Assembly (NCBI GenBank): GCA_023418915.1
Contig: JAEZYU010000010.1
Coordinates: 1-53,895 of the forward strand
Length of the DNA stretch: 53,895 nt
Direction: 5' to 3'
DNA from: Bacillota bacterium
GTDB lineage: Bacteria > Bacillota > Clostridia > Acetivibrionales > DTU013
Shown here: positions 24,420-33,680 of the stretch, piece after piece
Layout: every line of letters starts with the position of its first letter
Position numbering within the stretch: the first letter of the stretch is position 1
The notes under the pieces: model-generated
Database searches by the model: none
What the model was told of the DNA's origin: nothing
What the model saw: only the letters and a program-made list of their open reading frames with translations
Translations under genes and position numbers: made by a program

Positions 24420-25148
24420 TTATAGCCCTTGAACAACATCCTTGTCTAACTGTTTTTTACGTTCTTGCCAATCTGGCATCTGCACTGTTAAAAAATTATA
24501 AAAATCGGAGTTGTGATAAGTATACATTAAATGAGTAACCTCATGCAATATTACATATTGAATACATCTAACGTCCGCTTTCAATAAATACTCATTAAGT
24601 GTTATTTTCTCATTTTGTTTAGTACAACTGCCCCACAAGGTTTTCATTTTTCTAATTGTTATTGTCGGCTTTGAAATATTATACTTTCTAAAAATTCTAT
24701 CATAGATTATGTCTAGTTCTTTTTGGAAAACCAAAAGAGCCTTTTGTCTCCACCATTTACTGAATAGCCTATTTGCCAGGTCATCATCTTTAATATCTTT
24801 GAGAAATATATTAATGCTTTTTTCATCAACTTCAATTGTATTTGAGAGCGAAGCCTTTTTAAAGATTCTCATGTCCTTTCCAAGAAGCTGTGTTGATGAA
24901 CCATTCATTATATTTAATAGGTTATTATATCCACTTGATTCCTTATATTTTGTGATTTGCTTATTTATCCATGGTGTACGTTCAGTTAGAAATTTGGATA
25001 TCCATTCATCTGGCACCGACATCGGTACAGATAAATTGACTGTCAAATCTCTGAACACCTTCAAATGAATATTTTTTATAGGTTTCCTCTCAATATTTAC
25101 ATTAATTATACCGTTCTTCAAACCTGAATCAAGCTTAAAAATATCCAT
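24420..25148 (-). CDS. DUF45 (YgjP-like) zinc metallopeptidase
   Basis: A 242-residue protein with the zincin motif HEVTHLMYTYHNSDFY near residue 200. MKTLWGSCTKQNEKITLNEYLL is the conserved block before it, typical of YgjP/DUF45 proteins. The ATG overlaps the stop of hsdR (TAATG), so it is coupled to it. Such genes are frequent companions of type I restriction operons; a role in controlling the restriction subunit by proteolysis is plausible but unproven. Confidence 0.88.
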   Translation of the reverse strand: MDIFKLDSGLKNGIINVNIERKPIKNIHLKVFRDLTVNLSVPMSVPDEWISKFLTERTPWINKQITKYKESSGYNNLLNIMNGSSTQLLGKDMRIFKKASLSNTIEVDEKSINIFLKDIKDDDLANRLFSKWWRQKALLVFQKELDIIYDRIFRKYNISKPTITIRKMKTLWGSCTKQNEKITLNEYLLKADVRCIQYVILHEVTHLMYTYHNSDFYNFLTVQMPDWQERKKQLDKDVVQGL

Positions 25149-28100
25149 TAATATCTTGCCACCGCCACTTTCATAATTTCATCGATAATTAAGTCAATCA
25201 TATCTACATTACTGTTATCTATTACTATGCCAATGCCTTCAAACATTTCAAATAAGCAATCATCAAGTTCACGATGAATGGCTTTATGAACTATTTCATT
25301 ATGCTTCCAGTCTCTTTTTGCATTTTCTGCAATAGATTCTTTTATCTTTGTCCCATACTCAGCAATTTTTTCTTCTATAACCTCATTTACTTCAACAGGA
25401 GATTTTTGTTTCAAAATTGTATGGATAGCACCATAAATAGCCTTAGCATCACTATCGTTTACAATACTTGCCGGGTAATCATGGGTTACCCTCCCGTTTC
25501 TAATGTCATCAGCCATTGCTTCCATAGTAGCATAGTACTTATCTGCATCTCTAGTCTCGTTATATTCAGCCAATGTCTTCTTTATTTTTGTAGAGAATTC
25601 TTCAAAAAGCAAGGGGTCATCATATCTTATTTGCTTAAGTTTTGATTCAATTTTTGTTTTTATTACATCTCCACGTGCTTCATAGGACTCAATTGTTTCA
25701 AGAAGCTTGCTCATTGATTTTTCGTCACTTAATGAAACAGGATAAATTACTGTGCTTATATCTGTAGCATTAACAAAAGTATCAATTAAATTTTTGATAC
25801 CGTCTTCATATTTTGAATAATCAACTGAGTCGTCATAACGTATGGTTACTGCGTCTTTAAGCTTTTTAAAAAATAGATAATCAGCCCTGTATTTTTCAAT
25901 CTGCTCAAAAGTAACCTCAATAAAAATTTCTCTGTTAGTTAAAGCTAAATTCAAAAGGTTTGCGAAAGTTCTTAGCTTCTCATAAAATTCTTTTCTTAAC
26001 TGTTCATCCGATAAATGCTTCTGCCACTCATTTGATGATGCATTCTTAGGGACTCCTGTAAACATATCCAATAGTGCTTTGTGTGCTTCAAAAAGCTTGT
26101 TTTTTTCATCGACCGGTCCATAAACTGCATCAGCAATATCACAATCATCAAACTGATTAAACCCAGATTCAGCATCATTATACATATCGATAGCCGTATT
26201 TAGTTTTCCAAAGACGCCCCAATAGTCAACAATCAATCCAAAGTCTTTGCCTTTGTAAACTCTATTAACACGAGCAATCGCCTGAAGTAGACTATGCTCT
26301 TGAATGGGCTTATCAATATAAAGTACACCTGCAATGGGAGCATCAAAGCCTGTAAGCAGCTTGTCTTTAACAATGAGCATGTTTATATCACCCTCATGAT
26401 TTTTAAAATCATCACAAACACTTTCATCATATTTATCAGCATTATCACCAAATAACGGCTTTACCATTTTTTCGTAATACTCTTTAATCCTTTTAATCGC
26501 AGATGATGTATTGTCGTCGTCATCTCCTTCACGTTTATCCCCAAAGGTAATAACCACTCTTGGGTTGACACTCTGCATTGTTTTTAATACATTATACATT
26601 TCAACTGCAGCACCACGAGAAGAACAAACAACCATTGCTTTCAATCCTTTAGGTATACAGTAGTTTGTAAAATGGTCATAAATATCAAACGCAATTAAGT
26701 TAATACGACTTCTTGCCTCAGCAATGGCCTTGAACCGGCTATATTTTACTTTTAGATCTTTCTTCTGTTCTTCCAGTAGATTATGAGTTAAGCTTTCAAA
26801 GTAAGAATCAATAGTATCTGCAGGATCGTTTTGGATAACCTTTCTGCCTTCATATACGAGAGGAACAGTAATCTTATCTTCAATTGACCGCTTCATAGTA
26901 TAATTATGAATTGGATCTCCAAATTTTTTGTAAGTATTCCTTTTTGTTTTAGAAATTAACGGAGTGCCTGTAAATGCTATTAAAGTAGCATTCGGTAATA
27001 CCTCCCGCATATAGTTATACATAGCACTATATTGAGAACGATGTGCCTCATCAATAAGAACGTAAAATTTATCGCTGTCCACTTCTAAGTAACGATTTTT
27101 ACATACCGTTTCAAATTTATTAATAAGTGTTGTAATTACAATATTGCTTCTATCCTTTAATAGTGACCTTAGTCCTTTTCCTGTTGCCGCCCTAACCGGT
27201 GCCATTTGTGAATTGGCAAAATTATCTCTTATCTGCTTGTCAAGATTAACACGATCTGTTACGATAACAAATCTTGGATTCTCTTTTGCTTTTTCAGCTT
27301 GAATTTTTTTTACTAACATGACCATTGTTAAACTTTTTCCGCTTCCTTGAGTATGCCAAATAACTCCACCTTTAGAGTCCTTACCATCTTTGCCATCAAT
27401 TCTATCCATAGCATTACCTATTGCAAAAAACTGTTGGTGTCTTGCAATTTTTTTTATGTTGCTATCATATAAGATAAAATGCCTGGTCAAGTCTAGTAGC
27501 CTTCTTCTGTCTAGTAAGGAAGCAGCTACTCTGTCTTGCTCTAAAATTTGTTTATCTGGAGAACATTTTTCACAGAGTTCCTTTTGCCAAGCTATGTCAT
27601 CTTCACGCCATTCCACAAAATAATCTGCCGTTGTACCAGCTGTACCGTAAAGAACCTTATTTGGATTCACTGCTAATACAAGCTGACTGTATTTAAAAAG
27701 TTGTGGTATATAATCCGGCATCATATTTCTAACATTTTGTAAAACACCTTCTTTAACATCAATACTCGATTTTTTGCATTCAATAACAACCAGAGGAATT
27801 CCATTTATCATAAGAACAATATCCGGTCGAGCATACTGTCCATTTGCTCTCTCCACACTAAACTCCTCAGTAACCTGCCAAATATTATTTGCAGGGCGTT
27901 CAAAGTCAATATAATTTAAATCAAAGGACTGCCTTACAGGGATATCCTTATCAATAGTTATATTTTCTTCAAGGCTTATACCAAGTGTTAAAAGATTATA
28001 TATTTCCTTACTAGCCATAGACAACCCTTGTAAAAGCGAAGCATCCAAAGCATTAACAGCCTTTGAAATGGACTCCCCTGAAAAAAGCAGCTCATGACCT

Positions 28101-28285
28101 TTGAATCTATATGTCTGCTTACTTAAAAAACGAATAAGTTCATCTTCAAATATTACTTTGGATAAACTCTTACGCTTGATCTCAGCTTCACTTCTTGAAA
28201 CGTATTCATATCCCATATTTTCAAGAAATTTTATTAATCTATCTTGACATTCGGGTCTTTCATTAAACATTCTATGATTTGGCAT
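25148..28285 (-). CDS. hsdR: Type I restriction endonuclease subunit R
   Basis: Motor and nuclease subunit, 1045 residues, normal length. The PD-ExK nuclease lies in RPDIVLMINGIPLVVIECKK (about 155-175). Helicase motifs follow: Walker A TQGSGKS, DEAH in LIDEAHRSQ, FTGTPL, and the C-terminal RecA lobe with LTGFDAPIAGVLYIDKP and LLQAIARVNRVYKGK. GGAGGC precedes the ATG. With HsdM and HsdS it would cut DNA lacking the element's methylation. Confidence 0.95.
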   Translation of the reverse strand: MPNHRMFNERPECQDRLIKFLENMGYEYVSRSEAEIKRKSLSKVIFEDELIRFLSKQTYRFKGHELLFSGESISKAVNALDASLLQGLSMASKEIYNLLTLGISLEENITIDKDIPVRQSFDLNYIDFERPANNIWQVTEEFSVERANGQYARPDIVLMINGIPLVVIECKKSSIDVKEGVLQNVRNMMPDYIPQLFKYSQLVLAVNPNKVLYGTAGTTADYFVEWREDDIAWQKELCEKCSPDKQILEQDRVAASLLDRRRLLDLTRHFILYDSNIKKIARHQQFFAIGNAMDRIDGKDGKDSKGGVIWHTQGSGKSLTMVMLVKKIQAEKAKENPRFVIVTDRVNLDKQIRDNFANSQMAPVRAATGKGLRSLLKDRSNIVITTLINKFETVCKNRYLEVDSDKFYVLIDEAHRSQYSAMYNYMREVLPNATLIAFTGTPLISKTKRNTYKKFGDPIHNYTMKRSIEDKITVPLVYEGRKVIQNDPADTIDSYFESLTHNLLEEQKKDLKVKYSRFKAIAEARSRINLIAFDIYDHFTNYCIPKGLKAMVVCSSRGAAVEMYNVLKTMQSVNPRVVITFGDKREGDDDDNTSSAIKRIKEYYEKMVKPLFGDNADKYDESVCDDFKNHEGDINMLIVKDKLLTGFDAPIAGVLYIDKPIQEHSLLQAIARVNRVYKGKDFGLIVDYWGVFGKLNTAIDMYNDAESGFNQFDDCDIADAVYGPVDEKNKLFEAHKALLDMFTGVPKNASSNEWQKHLSDEQLRKEFYEKLRTFANLLNLALTNREIFIEVTFEQIEKYRADYLFFKKLKDAVTIRYDDSVDYSKYEDGIKNLIDTFVNATDISTVIYPVSLSDEKSMSKLLETIESYEARGDVIKTKIESKLKQIRYDDPLLFEEFSTKIKKTLAEYNETRDADKYYATMEAMADDIRNGRVTHDYPASIVNDSDAKAIYGAIHTILKQKSPVEVNEVIEEKIAEYGTKIKESIAENAKRDWKHNEIVHKAIHRELDDCLFEMFEGIGIVIDNSNVDMIDLIIDEIMKVAVARY

Positions 28286-28312
28286 TATATTGCCTCCTAA
28301 CCATTGAGAAAT

Positions 28313-28550
28313 TTATTTTCTATCCTTTGGTGGGCAAGGATCGTTGCCATGACAATCTGCTCTTTGAATTTTTCCAACTTTACTGTGATAACGAGTTCAG
28401 TCCCTTGATTTTTTTACTAATAGTCCTGGCAATGCTTTCAGCTTCTTTTTTTGTATTGACATGTATACTCGCTCTAACAGCTCCACTACGCCTTACATCC
28501 CAACCACCTTTTTCGCTATTAGGTATTACATGGTGTGTATCTCTTGACAT
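28313..28550 (-). pseudogene. Frameshifted DUF2188 gene
   Basis: Starts at ATG 28550 behind GGAGG and overlaps the end of hsdS. The first frame gives MSRDTHHVIPNSEKGGWDVR and continues as a clear DUF2188 protein (HVNTKKEAESIARTISK). At a run of seven A the conserved continuation NQGTELVI is found in another frame. After a second shift near ATCACAGT the family's typical end, HGNDPCPPKDRK and stop, appears in the third frame. Two single-step frameshifts therefore split an otherwise complete gene of about 79 codons. The undisturbed first frame would end after 56 residues. Confidence 0.75.
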
Positions 28551-29820
28551 CTTGATTCCCTCCATAATTTACTCTTACAATTCCGGTTAGCAACAGATGC
28601 ATAATTGCTTTTTGCTGCTCTTTTAACTTGCTGAGCTTGTGGACATTTAACTCAAAATAATTATCAAAAGTCTTCATGGCTTTCCCAATTTTTTCTTGCC
28701 CATAAATATTGGGAACTGATACTACTATCTCATTGAATAATTCCATATTTAAATTACGTCTTACAATACTTGCTCCCTGTTCTGAAACCTGCTTAAATTG
28801 TTCAAACATCCTTTCGGTCTTTAGCATACATGCTATATACTTTTGGTTAAATGATTTGTTTATTAAAAATATCTTATAAGAAGGCGATACCATACCTATA
28901 TCAAACTTATCATTATAGTTAATATTTCCCATCCATAGATTTTGAGGACTTAAAACGATTTGACCTTTTCTAAGGATTTTATAACCAATATTATTTTTCG
29001 ATGCAACTTCCTTGTCAAAAAAGTCTTTTTGTAGAAACAATCCATTCTTCGTCGAAGAAATAACCGAATATTCATTCAATATCTTTGTTTTTTCAACACT
29101 TTCCTTTAGAATTGTACCAAGTTCAAATCTTTCCCAACCCTCTTGTGAGGCAAATAGTTTTTGTATCAACGCTTTTCTCTGAATTTCAAGCTTTTCAATT
29201 AGCCTTTCTTGTAGTGTTACTACATCATCCCATTTCATAAGGACTTCAACTATTCGTTGTTGTTCATCTTTATCCTTGGGATATGCTACAGATAATTTTT
29301 TTAAACTATCAGCATAAATATGGACAACAGAATGTCCTTGCCCCAATTGAGCCTTTTCTTTAATACAAGGCCTAATATTCTGCTGATATGCAATAAACAA
29401 GGGATTTACTTTCTTAGTATTTAAAAGTACTATATCACCACCAGCATATATTGTTTCATCTCCATCATAACAAACGCACTTGCCGATTTCTTCAGCTGTT
29501 TCACCTGAGCCAGTAAATAAAAGAGTCCCTCTATTTATTGGTTGACTATCTTTTGCAATCTCTTCACTAACGAAGTTTTGAGCTTTAGAAAAACGGAAGT
29601 TATATTTTGTGTATATGTCGCCATATCCAACGCATGGTAAACCATGCTCCTTCATTTCTGTCCCAGGTAGCCCTTTACCTTTATAAAAGTCACCTAGATT
29701 ACCAAGAAAGTCGTCTTGCCAATCATCACTTGGTATTATGGAAATATTAGCCTTTTTATATCCTTTCGGAATTTCACCGCGTCTTATAGTTTCAATTCGT
29801 TGTTTTATTTCTTCTTTCAT
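28519..29820 (-). CDS. hsdS: Type I restriction specificity subunit S
   Basis: A 433-residue DNA recognition subunit with two target recognition domains (about 20-190 and 225-390). Each is followed by a conserved helical spacer (KDEQQRIVEVLMKWDDVVTLQERLIEKLEIQRKALIQ in pieces, and GQEKIGKAMKTFDNYFELNVHKLSKLKEQQKAIM in pieces). It lies between hsdM and the DUF2188 remnant, with the stop inside the latter. A complete subunit defining the methylated and cleaved sequence. Confidence 0.93.
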   Translation of the reverse strand: MKEEIKQRIETIRRGEIPKGYKKANISIIPSDDWQDDFLGNLGDFYKGKGLPGTEMKEHGLPCVGYGDIYTKYNFRFSKAQNFVSEEIAKDSQPINRGTLLFTGSGETAEEIGKCVCYDGDETIYAGGDIVLLNTKKVNPLFIAYQQNIRPCIKEKAQLGQGHSVVHIYADSLKKLSVAYPKDKDEQQRIVEVLMKWDDVVTLQERLIEKLEIQRKALIQKLFASQEGWERFELGTILKESVEKTKILNEYSVISSTKNGLFLQKDFFDKEVASKNNIGYKILRKGQIVLSPQNLWMGNINYNDKFDIGMVSPSYKIFLINKSFNQKYIACMLKTERMFEQFKQVSEQGASIVRRNLNMELFNEIVVSVPNIYGQEKIGKAMKTFDNYFELNVHKLSKLKEQQKAIMHLLLTGIVRVNYGGNQDVKRYTPCNT

Positions 29821-29875
29821 AGTTCACCTATTTCCCTATAAATGTATAAATTTAAGTTATATAGTTGTGTTTTTA

Positions 29876-31468
29876 TCATAATCCAAGTTCCTTCAAACAT
29901 ACTTCTAATTCAGCCTCTATAGCTAAAATCTTATGTTTCAAATCATCAATTTCAAAATTAACTGCCTCAATATCAATAATTTCTTCCTCTACAAAAGTAT
30001 CTACATACCGTGGTATATTGAGGTTATAATCATTTTTCTTAATTTCATCTAGTTTAGCTACATGGCTATATTTTTCTATTTCAGCTTTTTCACCATTTAT
30101 AAATGCCTTATACGTCTCAACAATTCTTGTGACATCTTCATCACGCAGTTTGTTCTTAGCCTTTTCCTTTGCAAATCCTTTTGAAGCATCAATTATAAGA
30201 ACATCTGAAGTAGTTCTTCCTTTTTTAAAGACAATTACGCAAGCAGGAATTGAAGTTCCATAAAACAAGTTTTCTGGCAGCCCAATAACAGCATCAATTA
30301 GATTTTTTTCAATTACTGCTTGTCTAATTTTACCTTCACTAGCACCACGGAAAAGTACACCATGTGGTGCAACTGCAGCTACTCTTCCATTGCCGCTCAT
30401 ACTCGCAATCATATGAAGCAAAAATGCCCAGTCACCTTTGCTTGATGGAGGGATGCCCATATCAAACCTATGCCACCGATCAAGGCCGGCTTCCATTTTA
30501 AACTCAACTTTTTTACCTTTCTTTTTACTTTTTGAATCTACTTCTTCCTCTTCATCAATTGAAACTTCACCACCTGGATTAAAGCCTTCTGCCCATTTAT
30601 CTTTACTAAAAGGCATATTTGCAACGACGCATTCAAATTTCATAAGATTTCCATCACCATCAAGATGTTGAGGATTTGCTAATGTATCTCCCCATGCAAT
30701 TTTTGCATCTTTAATATCATGAATAAACATATTCATTCTAGCCATTGATATAGCTGAGCTATTTACTTCCTGCCCATAAATTTGCACCTTGTCAAATCCA
30801 CCTTTTCTGGCAGCACGAATAAGAAGAGAACCGGAACCACACGTTGGGTCGTATACTCTGTCTTTTGCTTGTGGTGAAACTATTTGCGCCATGACTTCAG
30901 AAACCTGCTGAGGCGTAAAGAAACTGCCTGCCTTTTTGCCTGCCATTGTGGCAAACTCTCCGATCATATATTCATATGCATCGCCAATAACATCTGCTGG
31001 AACTTGTTCGTTTTTTGTTACAATCTTACTTGGTCTCAAATCTAAGTCTGCAAAATCCTCAAGCAAATTTCTAAGCAAAGGATTCTTCTGTTCTTTTTTC
31101 CCTAGATTAGCTTCACTGTTAAAGTCTATACCTCTGAAGATTCCGGCAAGAATAGGATTTGAGCTCTCGATTCCTGTAAGTGCTTCACTAATCTTTGTTC
31201 CTATATCTATGGCATATTTATTTTGGAGTAAATAGTTAAAGGTGTGTTCTTCTTTTAAAGAAAACGGCAAGTTTTTTATCTGACGCTCAAGCCTTATTCC
31301 ATCATACTCCTTTTTTAAGTTTTCTACACTTTCTTGATATGTGTCACTGAGGTATTTTACAAACAACATAGATAAAACATAATCCTTATAGTTTGATGCA
31401 TCAATGTTATCTCTAAATGTATTTGCCCCCGCCCAAAGTGCCTTTTTAATATCTTCAAAAGTTGTCAT
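29876..31468 (-). CDS. hsdM: Type I DNA N6-adenine methyltransferase subunit M
   Basis: A 530-residue methyltransferase. The SAM-binding motif DPTCGSGSLLIRA is intact. The catalytic motif IV reads NMPF (in VVANMPFSKDKW) instead of the usual NPPF/Y. N-terminal HsdM domain (1-160) and C-terminal contact region are complete. GGAGGAAAGAAAA precedes ATG 31468. It overlaps the preceding half-size HsdS gene by 14 bases. Confidence 0.93.
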   Translation of the reverse strand: MTTFEDIKKALWAGANTFRDNIDASNYKDYVLSMLFVKYLSDTYQESVENLKKEYDGIRLERQIKNLPFSLKEEHTFNYLLQNKYAIDIGTKISEALTGIESSNPILAGIFRGIDFNSEANLGKKEQKNPLLRNLLEDFADLDLRPSKIVTKNEQVPADVIGDAYEYMIGEFATMAGKKAGSFFTPQQVSEVMAQIVSPQAKDRVYDPTCGSGSLLIRAARKGGFDKVQIYGQEVNSSAISMARMNMFIHDIKDAKIAWGDTLANPQHLDGDGNLMKFECVVANMPFSKDKWAEGFNPGGEVSIDEEEEVDSKSKKKGKKVEFKMEAGLDRWHRFDMGIPPSSKGDWAFLLHMIASMSGNGRVAAVAPHGVLFRGASEGKIRQAVIEKNLIDAVIGLPENLFYGTSIPACVIVFKKGRTTSDVLIIDASKGFAKEKAKNKLRDEDVTRIVETYKAFINGEKAEIEKYSHVAKLDEIKKNDYNLNIPRYVDTFVEEEIIDIEAVNFEIDDLKHKILAIEAELEVCLKELGL

Positions 31469-32051
31469 TTTTCTTTCCTCCAATTTGATTTTTAATATAA
31501 TTATTTATTAAATAGTTTTCTTTAACATTCACAAGTTTCGCCAGGCATATAGCCATTTTCTTCTTCTCGATACTTTTATACCAAATTTGACCAATCCGTT
31601 TTTGCTCCTTTACAGGAAGCACTGGGATTTCAAAATGATCAAGATCGTTTCTACCTATGGACGTCATTACAGCCCCTACTGAACTATTCAGTGAAATCTC
31701 TTTTATTTTGCAATTAAGAACTGCAGCTAAGTATTTTGCATCAATCCCTTTTGTCCTGACTAAGATTAGATTGTTATATGCATATGTGTCAGGCATATCT
31801 GTATCTATATAATTTACAAAAGAAGGTTGTATTCTTTTGATAATGATATCCCCATTATGAATAAGCAAAGAATCATCTTTTAAGTATTTTCCACTCTCTG
31901 TTACTCCATTTACAATATTGTCTGCTAAAAGATTTGATGCCGTTATCCACTTTAGATTTTGTGTTTTTATTCCTTCTTTACTGCTACTCACTATACAAAA
32001 CTTGATATCTGCCACTTCTTTAAGTGACAGTACTATTTGTCTCTTTTTCAT
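31455..32051 (-). CDS. Half-size HsdS-like protein (single recognition domain)
   Basis: A 198-residue protein containing one target recognition domain: KWITASNLL near the start, GDIIIKRIQPSFVNY, then GRNDLDHFEIPVLPVKEQKRIG and a helical tail. Only half of a normal specificity subunit. It overlaps hsdM and is transcribed first in the operon, while a full HsdS lies behind hsdM. Start at 32051 after AGAGGTG. It could dimerise to form a second specificity, or modulate the main one. Confidence 0.78.
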   Translation of the reverse strand: MKKRQIVLSLKEVADIKFCIVSSSKEGIKTQNLKWITASNLLADNIVNGVTESGKYLKDDSLLIHNGDIIIKRIQPSFVNYIDTDMPDTYAYNNLILVRTKGIDAKYLAAVLNCKIKEISLNSSVGAVMTSIGRNDLDHFEIPVLPVKEQKRIGQIWYKSIEKKKMAICLAKLVNVKENYLINNYIKNQIGGKKNDNF

Positions 32052-32097
32052 CCTTTCACCTCTATTCAAAAGCGGCAGTCAGGATGCCGCTTCCAAA

Positions 32098-32382
32098 TTA
32101 GTATCTGGGCAATTCTCCCAGGTTATCTCTCTTTATATTATTTGCATCTGTTCTGAGATAACTGTTTTCTACAACTCGCACATCCTCACCCTCTACCCAT
32201 AAACCAAGCTTTATATACTTGGTTTTTGTGCAATTGGGGTTCTGATTAATGAAGTCTATCATTTGTCGCTTCGTGCATTCTTTAGTCGCACTTTCATAAA
32301 GATTATTTGTCCACTTAACATGGGTTATAACCTCACAACCGTGTTGATCAATACCGTATCTAACCTTATCAATATAAACCAT
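32098..32382 (-). CDS. DUF3892 domain protein
   Basis: A 94-residue protein starting with VYIDKVRYGIDQHG; the pattern of ITHVKWTN and a later KYIKLGLWVEGEDVRVVENSYLRTDANN (in pieces) matches DUF3892. ATG 32382 follows GGAGG. Function unknown. Such small genes often lie near restriction or mobile-element genes. It is 46 bases upstream of the half-size hsdS gene. Confidence 0.7.
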   Translation of the reverse strand: MVYIDKVRYGIDQHGCEVITHVKWTNNLYESATKECTKRQMIDFINQNPNCTKTKYIKLGLWVEGEDVRVVENSYLRTDANNIKRDNLGELPRY

Positions 32383-32467
32383 ATTACAATATCCTCCAAA
32401 TATTGAAAATTTGATAAACGGCGGCATCTTGACGATTGTTCACAAAAAGTGTACACTATAATCATCA

Positions 32468-32535
32468 CAAAATAGCATCGCAAGATGCCTTAGCTCTCTC
32501 GTGTGCCTAACTCACATGGGGGAGCTTTTGTTTAT
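32468..32535 (+). ncRNA. Candidate small RNA with terminator hairpin
   Basis: The plus strand has a hairpin GCATC-GCAA-GATGC (32475-32488) and then a 14-bp stem (32492-32505 with 32513-32526), including three G-T pairs that exist only in plus-strand RNA, followed by TTTGTTTAT. Upstream lies TATAAT (32457-32462), with TTGTTC at 32436-32441 as a possible -35 box. A near-palindrome TGTTCAC-AAAAA-GTGTACA covers the promoter. Expected length about 65 nucleotides. No coding potential. Prediction only. Confidence 0.5.
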
Positions 32536-32581
32536 CTGCATTAAATATATACCAAAAATATCCCATTGTCAATACGTTTTT

Positions 32582-32662
32582 TTACTGTAATCGATTTACA
32601 CAATACATATTGTTGTATTTTTAATAGTCTTTTTACTGAAATGAATAAAATCTTACTGAAAT
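32582..32662 (+). repeat. Three copies of TTACTG(T/A)AAT
   Basis: TTACTGTAAT at 32582, TTACTGAAAT at 32633 and again at 32653, in an AT-rich gap behind the RadC-like gene. Function unknown; possibly protein binding sites. Confidence 0.35.
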
Positions 32663-32704
32663 CAAAGTTTACATTTTTCTTATACGTTGTATACACACAA
32701 AAAT

Positions 32705-33409
32705 TTATCGTGACTGCATATCATGATACCCATTTTTCTTTTCTTTTGCAGAAGCTGCACTTAATACAACAGCTTTATAATTTGCTGCACCACTTCTCAT
32801 GTCCGGCAGTTCTCCCTTTTCTGCCATAGAAGAATATGCGTTACCACCCACTATAATGTGATCCAGAATTTTTATCTCAAGGGGATGAAAAATATCAACT
32901 ATTCTCTGTGTCAATAGCTTGTCTTCTGATGAAAAGCTAAGAGACCGACCTGGATGATTATGAGCCAATATCATAGATTTACAATCACAGGCAAGAGCAT
33001 ACTTTAAAATCTCTCTGGGATAAACTGCTGTTTGTCCAATACTTCCTTCAGACATAGTTTTAGTCTCTATTATGTTATTGCCATTGTCCAAAAAAGCAAC
33101 CATGAATCTTTCTTTGTCCTTCATCCCACCTAATAGAGCTGAAAAATATTGGCCTGATATGGTTGATGAATTTAACACAATTTTTTCATTACTCTCATAA
33201 ATTTTTAAAATATTATAAGAGGAAATGAACTCGTTAAGCAAGCCAATCTTTTCAAGCTGCTTCTCATTTGGCTCCAAGACATGCGGATGCTCCAAAATAT
33301 TAAAGGGGTTATTGACTTTTAAATACTGACGAACTTTTCTGGAGGGCAGTCCGGTTAATGATGTGAGACCTTTTAAAAAGTTTTCTATATGCTGTATATC
33401 TTTATTCAT
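32705..33409 (-). CDS. RadC-like JAB-domain protein
   Basis: A 234-residue protein. An N-terminal RadC helical region is followed by a JAB/MPN metalloprotease-like domain: EIL before the motif, then LILAHNHPGRSLSFSSED with the complete HxHP(x)nS..D metal site, and DHIIVGGNAYSSM. Genes like this are common in mobile elements and restriction islands; the biochemical role is not settled. It follows the 78-residue gene with a one-base gap. Confidence 0.85.
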   Translation of the reverse strand: MNKDIQHIENFLKGLTSLTGLPSRKVRQYLKVNNPFNILEHPHVLEPNEKQLEKIGLLNEFISSYNILKIYESNEKIVLNSSTISGQYFSALLGGMKDKERFMVAFLDNGNNIIETKTMSEGSIGQTAVYPREILKYALACDCKSMILAHNHPGRSLSFSSEDKLLTQRIVDIFHPLEIKILDHIIVGGNAYSSMAEKGELPDMRSGAANYKAVVLSAASAKEKKNGYHDMQSR

Positions 33410-33410
33410 G

Positions 33411-33647
33411 TTATGCCTGCCCCCTTTTTACATCAGATAGTTCTATAATGGCTTTTATACTTTTTAACTTTTCAATAACTTCCGGGGATAATTCCATTGA
33501 ATCAAGAAGCAGGAAAAAGTTTTGTATTCCCTTGCTTTGAAAGCATTTATGGATTTTTTGTCTTGTATCTGCATCCAGGTCAATCATCTCACCCAGTAGA
33601 TTTACACACTTTTCATATTCCTTATCTTTTAGTTTTTCATAATTCAT
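33411..33647 (-). CDS. Small protein of unknown function
   Basis: A 78-residue, mostly helical, acidic/basic mixed protein (MNYEKLKDKEYEKCVNLLG). AGAGGTGG precedes the ATG and the RadC-like gene begins immediately after its stop, so the two are probably co-translated. I do not recognise the family. Confidence 0.6.
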   Translation of the reverse strand: MNYEKLKDKEYEKCVNLLGEMIDLDADTRQKIHKCFQSKGIQNFFLLLDSMELSPEVIEKLKSIKAIIELSDVKRGQA

Positions 33648-33680
33648 ACATCTTCCACCTCTCTTGTAATTTTATTTTTA

